Positions 57,908 to 64,000 of a DNA stretch of 64,000 bases are shown in pieces. The stretch lies in assembly GCA_033439795.1 (NCBI GenBank), contig JAUTDP010000001.1, positions 2,046,001 to 2,110,000 on the forward strand. The letters are read 5' to 3'. The notes beneath the pieces are model-generated. The model did no database searches and had not been told where the DNA came from. It worked only from the letters and a program-made list of their open reading frames with translations. The translations under genes were made by a program, and so were the position numbers. Positions within the stretch are counted from its first letter, which is position 1. The number at the start of each line of letters is the position of its first letter. Source of the stretch: Sordaria brevicollis (lineage: Eukaryota > Ascomycota > Sordariomycetes > Sordariales > Sordariaceae).

Positions 57908-60088
57908 TCATCCCCCTCCTTCTTCACCGTCCTCGCCGTCATCAAAGTCAAACGTCTGCTCCTTCATTTGCACCACAATTTCCTGATTCACATACCCCTC
58001 CCCTCCTCCGACCTCAACCTTCTTAACCTTCACATGAGCCCTGCGAGCTTGTCGTCCACTCCGGCCACCTCGTCCAGGTCCACACCCGCTCACATTATTC
58101 CCGGCACTGTTTCCACCGTGCCCTCGCCGTTTGATCGGATCTCTCATCACCCACCTCCCTCCCCCATTTCTGGCCCCAACGACGCGGCGGATGATGCCCA
58201 CCTCTTTACTAGCCGCCCAACCAGTGAGTGTGGTATCATACTCGCTACCAAACTCCACTTTATCTTCTTCTTTTCCTTCCTCTCCCTCCCGCCCATTACG
58301 TTCTGTATGGGCAGAAGAAGAAGAAGAAGAAGAAGAAGAAGAAGAAGAAGAAGAAGAAGAAGAAGAAGAAGAAGAAGAAGAAGAAGAAGAAGAAGAAAAA
58401 GATGCAGCGGTTGAAGTGACAGAACTAGCAGCGTATTTTTCGAGGTGTTTAGCAACATGTTCCATCCTTGTATCCCACGCCTCTGTCCCCTTGAATTCCT
58501 GCGTGCAGCAGCGGACGGGGCAGCGCATGTAGGTTGGCAAAGAACAGCGGCGGATGGAGGCGCGGGATTGGAGGGCTGTGATTAAGGTGTTTACTTCTGT
58601 GGTTTGGTCTGTGAGGGAAGCAGTGGGCTTTTTGTTGGGGGAAGCAGAGGAAGAGGAAGGGGATGTGGAGGTTGACTTTAGATGGGCGGGGAGATGCATT
58701 CGGCGGACATGTTGCGTGTAGAGGTCTTTGCGGTTGAAGATGGCGCCGTTGGGGAGTAACGGGGCGTCGTTGTCGTCGTTGTCATCATCCTGCTCCATGA
58801 CCATGCCCTGCCCTGCACCTGCACCTGCACCTGCACCGCGGCGCCCACCCCGTGAGCTAGCCGATCCCGTCGTAGCCAAGGTGGGAGTGTTGTTGTCGAC
58901 ATTGGCACACTCTCCTTCCCTACACAACCAATACTCCAGCACCAGATGCTGACTAGCCACGTGTCTCTTCCATTCGTTTTTGGACCCGAACGTGGAACCG
59001 CACCCTGCGAAAGAGAAGACGCAGATGAAGGGGCGGGAATGCGCCTTTTTGATGTGTGCGTCTAGAGAAGGCTGGTCTTTGAAGCCGTGCTGAGAGTGAG
59101 ATTGGAGGCAGGGTGGGTGTGGGCAAAGGAGAAGCAAAGGGGATTTGGATGTAGGGTGGAGAGGTTTAGTTGAGGGGAGGGTGCGTGTGGGTTGGTGAGG
59201 GCGGTGCATGATGGCGGATTGAGATGTTGGGGGCCGGCCGCGGCGGGTTGGACCTGTAGTCTTAGGTTTGGCGATGGTTGGGTTCGGTGCGGTACGCTTG
59301 ACGGTGGGCAGATATTCATCGTCGTCGTCGGCGTCGGCGGCGGTCCTGGTTCGTTTGAGGTTGAGAGGAAGGACGATCGGTGATTGCTCAACCTTCACCT
59401 CAGGAGTAGGTGGGTAAGGCTTGGTGCAGTCAACTATAGGCGAGTTATGTTGCTGCTGCTGCACTGTCTCCATGTCGCACCCGGACACGGACATGCCACC
59501 AGTTGTGTAACTCTCCCAGCTGTTGACGCGCTGAGGCAAGACGAACTCGGAAGAGTTGCTCTCGCTGTCGTATCCGTCTAACTGCCCGGTAGGGTTCACG
59601 TCCATCGGGTTGACGAAGGAGTCGTTGTTACCAAAACCCAGACCGGCGAACTGGAGATAATGATTCTGAGGAAGGCCAAAGTCTTCGTAGGGCAAAGGCT
59701 CTTGTAGAGGCGAGCGAGACTCGAAGTAGGTTGGTGGCTCGGTGTTGGTATCGGCCGGCGGGCTTTGTGCGGTTCCGGACGCTTCTGAAGCTTCAAAGGC
59801 AGAGAAGGGACTGGTGTAGCGGACCTGGAAGGTAGCTCCCATGGCGGAAGGAATGAACGTGGCCTGTGGTGAGTTGTTGAAGAACATAGTCTTCTGTTCC
59901 TCCTTGAGCTGGCGTTGCATAGACTGGTGTTGATCCATGGTGGTTTGGTAGACTGATGTTGGAGTTAGACTCTGAAGGCTGGGGTCGATGAAGCTCGAGG
60001 GTAATTCGGGAGTGTCCCCCATCCTGTTGTAGGAGTATGGCACTTGGTGATAGTTGTAGCCGTCGTTGTAGATCCACGGGTTGGTCAT
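57908..60088 (-). CDS. C2H2-type zinc-finger protein with long serine tract
   Basis: The start is taken at 60088 (MTNPWIYNDGYNYHQVPYSY), giving 726 residues; the open frame extends 46 codons further upstream but that part is hydrophobic leader-like sequence. The N-terminal half is Gln/Ser/Pro-rich, typical of activation regions. Zinc-binding candidates lie in the middle: CPHPPC...HIKKAH, then PFICVFSFAGCGSTFGSKNE with WKRHVASQH, then YWLCREGEC and HVRRMH. A further Cys/His block, MRCPVRCCTQEF...HVAKHLEKY, precedes a tract of about 30 serines coded at 58313-58397. The C-terminus is basic then acidic (FDFDDGEDGEEGGG). Known: this finger arrangement is common in Sordariomycete C2H2 regulators of unknown targets. 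A nuclear role is inferred. Confidence 0.82.
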   Translation of the reverse strand: MTNPWIYNDGYNYHQVPYSYNRMGDTPELPSSFIDPSLQSLTPTSVYQTTMDQHQSMQRQLKEEQKTMFFNNSPQATFIPSAMGATFQVRYTSPFSAFEASEASGTAQSPPADTNTEPPTYFESRSPLQEPLPYEDFGLPQNHYLQFAGLGFGNNDSFVNPMDVNPTGQLDGYDSESNSSEFVLPQRVNSWESYTTGGMSVSGCDMETVQQQQHNSPIVDCTKPYPPTPEVKVEQSPIVLPLNLKRTRTAADADDDDEYLPTVKRTAPNPTIAKPKTTGPTRRGRPPTSQSAIMHRPHQPTRTLPSTKPLHPTSKSPLLLLCPHPPCLQSHSQHGFKDQPSLDAHIKKAHSRPFICVFSFAGCGSTFGSKNEWKRHVASQHLVLEYWLCREGECANVDNNTPTLATTGSASSRGGRRGAGAGAGAGQGMVMEQDDDNDDNDAPLLPNGAIFNRKDLYTQHVRRMHLPAHLKSTSTSPSSSSASPNKKPTASLTDQTTEVNTLITALQSRASIRRCSLPTYMRCPVRCCTQEFKGTEAWDTRMEHVAKHLEKYAASSVTSTAASFSSSSSSSSSSSSSSSSSSSSSSSSSSSSAHTERNGREGEEGKEEDKVEFGSEYDTTLTGWAASKEVGIIRRVVGARNGGGRWVMRDPIKRRGHGGNSAGNNVSGCGPGRGGRSGRQARRAHVKVKKVEVGGGEGYVNQEIVVQMKEQTFDFDDGEDGEEGGG
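58313..58397. repeat. GAA/TTC trinucleotide microsatellite (~28 units) coding poly-Ser
   Basis: A near-perfect GAA run on the plus strand, read as TCT codons on the minus strand, so it codes serine in the C2H2 gene. Copy number is likely polymorphic, and each unit keeps the frame. Confidence 0.88.
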
Positions 60089-63000
60089 CTTGACGAACTG
60101 TGCCAGATGCACAGTCACGGATAATATGCCGGTGTTCGAGTAGTTCTTCGGTGTAAACGGGAGGAAGTGCACATACGAGTATCCAGAACGGATACGGCAC
60201 AAGTGAAAAAGAAAGAATAAAAGCAAGTAAGGTTATCAGTAGATATGGAATACTAGGTGCTCGTGATGTTGCTGGATGGTTGAGGTATGATCGCCATACC
60301 ACTTGGATGTTGACTGAAGAGTAAGGTTGAAAAAGAAAGGCGTGACATGAAGGAAAGCTGAAGGGGGCAGTGGGAGGATTATATGACAGTGTAAGTGTGG
60401 ACTGTGACCGAGTCCAAGGGTCTTTCCCGTCGACGAAGGACTGGAGGACTGCCAGCTTGTACTGGTACACAAAAGACACATCGAGATACAAGCCAAGATA
60501 ACTCGCAGAGCCTCAACTCCTCGGAAGCTGACATACTTTTCTCTGAGAAGCAGTTAGTGAGCGAGTTATCTTGGCTAGAGAACTAGAACGTGTAACGCAA
60601 CAGTACTTTGTCAAGGACGAGTGAATGGGGAGGGCCTCGATGGCTCAGCCATGGGTCAAGACTGGGGCCAGGGCCTCTCTCATCACGTCGTCTTACACAC
60701 ATCAGAACTTGACCCGATTAGGAAAGGGCCGGTCGCCGGGGCCCCAGAGCCTTCACAATAAATTATAAGAAAGATTTCGTCGATTTTGACCAATTGTCTT
60801 GCCAGTTAGTGTTGACTGCGCCTCAAAACTGCTGCCACAGCTGGACAACTCATCGACTTTTTGGTCCTGTAATTATCGCGAGCCCACTTTTTCGAGTAGG
60901 GAAGCGGTTGCAGAGGTACTTGAAGATGTCGATGAGTACCTACCTACGACAGAACACCCCTTTTTTCAGATAGCCATAGGCATCTATGGGATCTATTGTT
61001 TCGAAGGTTGGTTGCACGCGATGATCTTGCCGAGTTAGTGCACCGATACGCACTCGAACACCAGTTTGTAATACTGTGTAATTGGTACGTATGGTTCGCG
61101 AACCAAATGATGCTGATTCGTATACCGGCAACGGATGGGAAGCACAGAGATGGAAGATCAAACCCAACCACCCCGTCTGTAGTGATACGGTTGACGAAGA
61201 CTGTCGTTGCTGTCAACAGTTAATATGAATGGCTACAGCGTGCATTGCGGCTCTTGATGCAAACAGAGTTTGGCTGTGAGTTCTCTTGCTTTTGGTGGGT
61301 AGAGGTTTGGCTGTTCAAGTCTAGTGAGGTGTAATGGGGTTGTCGTAAGCAACGACTAGAGGATCTGATGATCCCTGACTTCTATTCACGCGTGTTGATT
61401 TGAAATGTTCAATAGCCATCTCCGTAATTTTCGAGCGCCGATGAGTCTAGCGCGAACAGCGTCGTTTCACCGAAACACCCAAGACTTTGAGATCGATGCG
61501 ATTGAAAGCTTGTGGGGCTTTCCCGCCGATTCGGGACCGGTAAATCCCAAAGGGAGAATTGAGGAGGCAGACAAAATGGCCTGATATTGGGCAAGTGTTG
61601 AGAAGCGCTGAACTGCAAGTTATTAATGTCTTGGAAATGGTCAGTATTGCTCCAACATGGCCGTTTGATCGTGTCAAGGAGTGCATGGTCTCGGAGTCGT
61701 AGGCCGCTGACAAAAACCACAAAGTCTCACCGCGCTTTTCGAAGAAAGTCCTGTTTGAATAGCGACTTGGCAACTGATATCGTTGAGGATGTCGATTTCG
61801 ATGCCGCGTGTATGCAAGCCGAAACATCCACGGGTCTGCTCGCCTAGGGATAACATCCAGGTACAGACGCCTCAGAATATGTATACTGGTTCCAGCGACG
61901 TTCCAAATCGCGGGTTAGTTTCTTTCGGGAAGTGGAAAAGTCTCATTCCAGAATAGCTGTGGTGTGGCTGATGCCCAGCGGGGTTAATGTTGCGATGTCG
62001 AAAATGCGGCAGCCGAATGAGGAAATGATTTAAAGGTTCAGGTGATTGGATAGAACTTGATGGTGCTCTGGCCGATGGAGGGCAGGGTATCGTTTCCGCA
62101 CTGTGATAGACGCAAAGTCAGGACCAACACCACGACGACACCTCCGTGTTGAAGAATCACGGGTCCCAATCTCACGGATTCCGTAGTGACCGCATCTGTA
62201 GTGCTGCAGATATCACGGCCGACTCCCCTTTAATTAAGATGACCACCGGAGCGACCGCCGACTTTGAGTTTCGGAGGAAGCCCCGAGTTTCAGGTGGAGC
62301 AAACATTGGGAGAATCGGGCGGTGGTCGGTCTTTGGGACATCGATATGATGGTTGTCGGTCGAACCCTAAAGGAGGTTTGGAGGTGCTAGGAACACCGAA
62401 TCTCAGGGCGGTATTTTCAGCCCTCAGGATAATCGGTCCCTTTGTGTCTTGGCCACCATCGTCCTAGGTATATGGGATATGGTGGCCAGTGTGCGAAAAG
62501 CCACTTGAGTCCTAGACCTGGGCGTTTTCTTCCCGCGGCGCCTCTAGAAAGATCATGACTCTGTACGGTCCCCATTTGGCGAACTGAGGCCATACGGGAT
62601 GAAGCCGGATTTGAGGGTGCAAAGGTTGGTGGTGTGTAGCAAGCCCTCCAGTTCCAAAGGGTAGTTGATCGACTTGGGTCGACCGATTGAGAGACATGGC
62701 GCTCTGGGTTGTGTAACTCCGTTAGCCATCAGTTTGCGGTCCTTTGGGTATTCGGACACCACTGCCACAATGGGCTAGATGCTGCGGTTAACTATGGGTG
62801 CTTTGCCCATCGTGGATTGCTCTTCCGACGACATCTCTCACCCAAACCACCATGACGGGATATCAAGAGGCCTTTGCGAGACTCAATGACTTGTCGTTAG
62901 AACCTCAACTCTTCAGCCCCCGAAACCACCCCTGCAGCAACGGACGGAGCAGCGCCTCCCTTGGGCGTCAAGGCCCGTGATGTATACTATAGGCGCTCGC

Positions 63001-63817
63001 TCTCAAGTTTTAAGGTTCTCGACGTCAGCAGTAGGGTAGGCAAGCAGTCAGCATCTTGTGATGCGCCGGCAGCGCGAGGAAAAAGGAGCAAGCAAGCCGG
63101 CCGATGCCCGTGTCAGGTTTCAATCGGACGTCCTTCTCCAGATTGCTTCCACTTGCTGTGCCGCGCCTCGAAGTTGGGATTGGACTTGGACAGGTGGCTC
63201 TTGGTTTGTCGCTCATTTTTTACTCCTCATCGCCGCGACTGGCGCCATGCAAGTCATTCCGTGATGGGGCATCTCAGTAGCTCAGGAACCTGCTTTCGTG
63301 GTGTCGTCAGTCATCAACAAAGTCTCGGTGAGCCAGCATGGCTTCATTGGACTCGTCGACGGCAAACCCTTGCCAAGCGGGGGATGAAACAGATCATCTG
63401 GTCCTATGACTGTGGTCGGCGTGAAGCCGGAACTGATTGCTGTTGAACCTGAATGGGGAGAAACGAATGGCGAGTGGGCGTCCGTAAGGCGACCAACACA
63501 AGGAGCGGACGAGAAATGGTTGCCTCGTTTGAGTTGCGGAATTTTTGGAGTTGACAGGTTGGTAAAGGTATGTTACAGTTCATTACACTGTAAGTTACAG
63601 CCCACTATGTACTCCATTTCCCCAACGATAAGGGGCCCCACACGGATTGCCCGCTGCCAAGACCGGTCCGGGATGCCCTGCCTTTTATCCAACTCCGCTC
63701 TCAACGACGACGACTTCCTCCTTCTCTCCAATGACACATCAAACTTGGACCTCACATTAACTCCTGTCTACATAGTAGTAGTTTCCCCTTGCCAGTTTCA
63801 TCGGACTACCCTTTTCA
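60089..63817. other. Intergenic region, no supported gene
   Basis: About 3.7 kb. The first 400 bp is the likely 5' UTR and promoter of the C2H2 gene. Short frames at 61447-61827, 62961-63446 and elsewhere overlap others on both strands and show no domain. Base composition is normal, with no RIP and no repeat seen. Confidence 0.4.
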
Positions 63818-63914
63818 ATGCCGTTCTCTAGCCCATCGCAGCTGCGGATGCCGGGTCTCCCTACACAATCCCTCGCCGTGCTCATCTACCGCCAGCAGAC
63901 CGGCCCCCACCTCC
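63818..63914 (+). CDS. Possible first exon of a gene continuing past the window
   Basis: ATG at 63818 after a pyrimidine-rich leader reads MPFSSPSQLRMPGLPTQSLA and about 13 more residues (LIYRQQTGPHLP near the end), then meets a GTGAGG donor-like word just before an in-frame TAG. It could be an exon 1 ending there, but without the rest of the gene it is only a suggestion. Confidence 0.15.
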
Positions 63915-64000
63915 CGAGTGAGGTCCTATAGCTCGAGGTACTTGGGATATTAGCTGCTACCTTCTCTCCCAACCTTCTTCAGCTCCCGGCATTCTTACAT

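Overview
The window looks like chromosomal DNA of a filamentous ascomycete, most likely Neurospora or a close Sordariomycete. The genes have few, short introns (47-81 bp) with GTRAGT-type donors, and the families are typical of that group (ORM1, HET domain, secreted GH35 beta-galactosidase, C2H2 regulators). The block from about 37.0 to 54.2 kb carries the signature of repeat-induced point mutation (RIP): CpA is changed to TpA on both strands and the DNA is very AT-rich, but reading frames are not shifted. The genus is an inference from this, not a sequence match.

Layout, left to right. 1-1517 (-): a predicted secreted Lys/Asp-repeat protein cut by the window edge. 4487-5264 (-): ORM1/ORMDL sphingolipid regulator, 3 exons. 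7750-10104 (+): protein with five CCHC zinc knuckles and an RGG tail, AIR-like. 13882-17217 (+): F-box-like protein with an SR-like charged region. 20596-22572 (+): C2H2 factor, 2 exons, with an in-frame open extension after the stop. 24390-27555 (-): GH35 beta-galactosidase, 3 exons. 28633-30868 (-): HET-domain gene that appears frameshifted at an A5 run. 31450-34707 (-): long disordered protein of unknown role. 35696-36142 (+): small membrane protein. 57908-60088 (-): second C2H2-type factor with a long serine tract. 60.1-64 kb is intergenic apart from a weak candidate first exon at the right edge.

The accessory block (37,019-54,206) can be dissected to the base. A Tad/jockey-like LINE, 5'-truncated inside ORF1, lies at 37035-49348 with a 16-bp target-site duplication. 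A Ty3/gypsy element (40788-48185, coding strand minus, 295-bp LTRs, 5-bp duplication CGGAG) sits inside the LINE's RNase H domain. Removing the gypsy element and one duplication copy restores the LINE frame. A 162-bp tail of the same LINE family lies at 49467-49628 with its own 14-bp duplication and is almost free of RIP. A Mutator-like DNA transposon (49891-54197) has ~105-bp terminal inverted repeats and a 9-bp duplication. Two small TA-flanked inverted-repeat elements (56565-56702 and 56717-57001) sit 14 bp apart in the next intergenic region.

The genes do not form an obvious pathway cluster; they look like ordinary, independently transcribed fungal genes interrupted by one RIP-silenced transposon island. 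The points most worth checking are the Mutator-like element, the nested LINE/gypsy structure with its RIP-free tail copy, the HET frameshift, the C2H2 stop codon and the paired small inverted-repeat elements.
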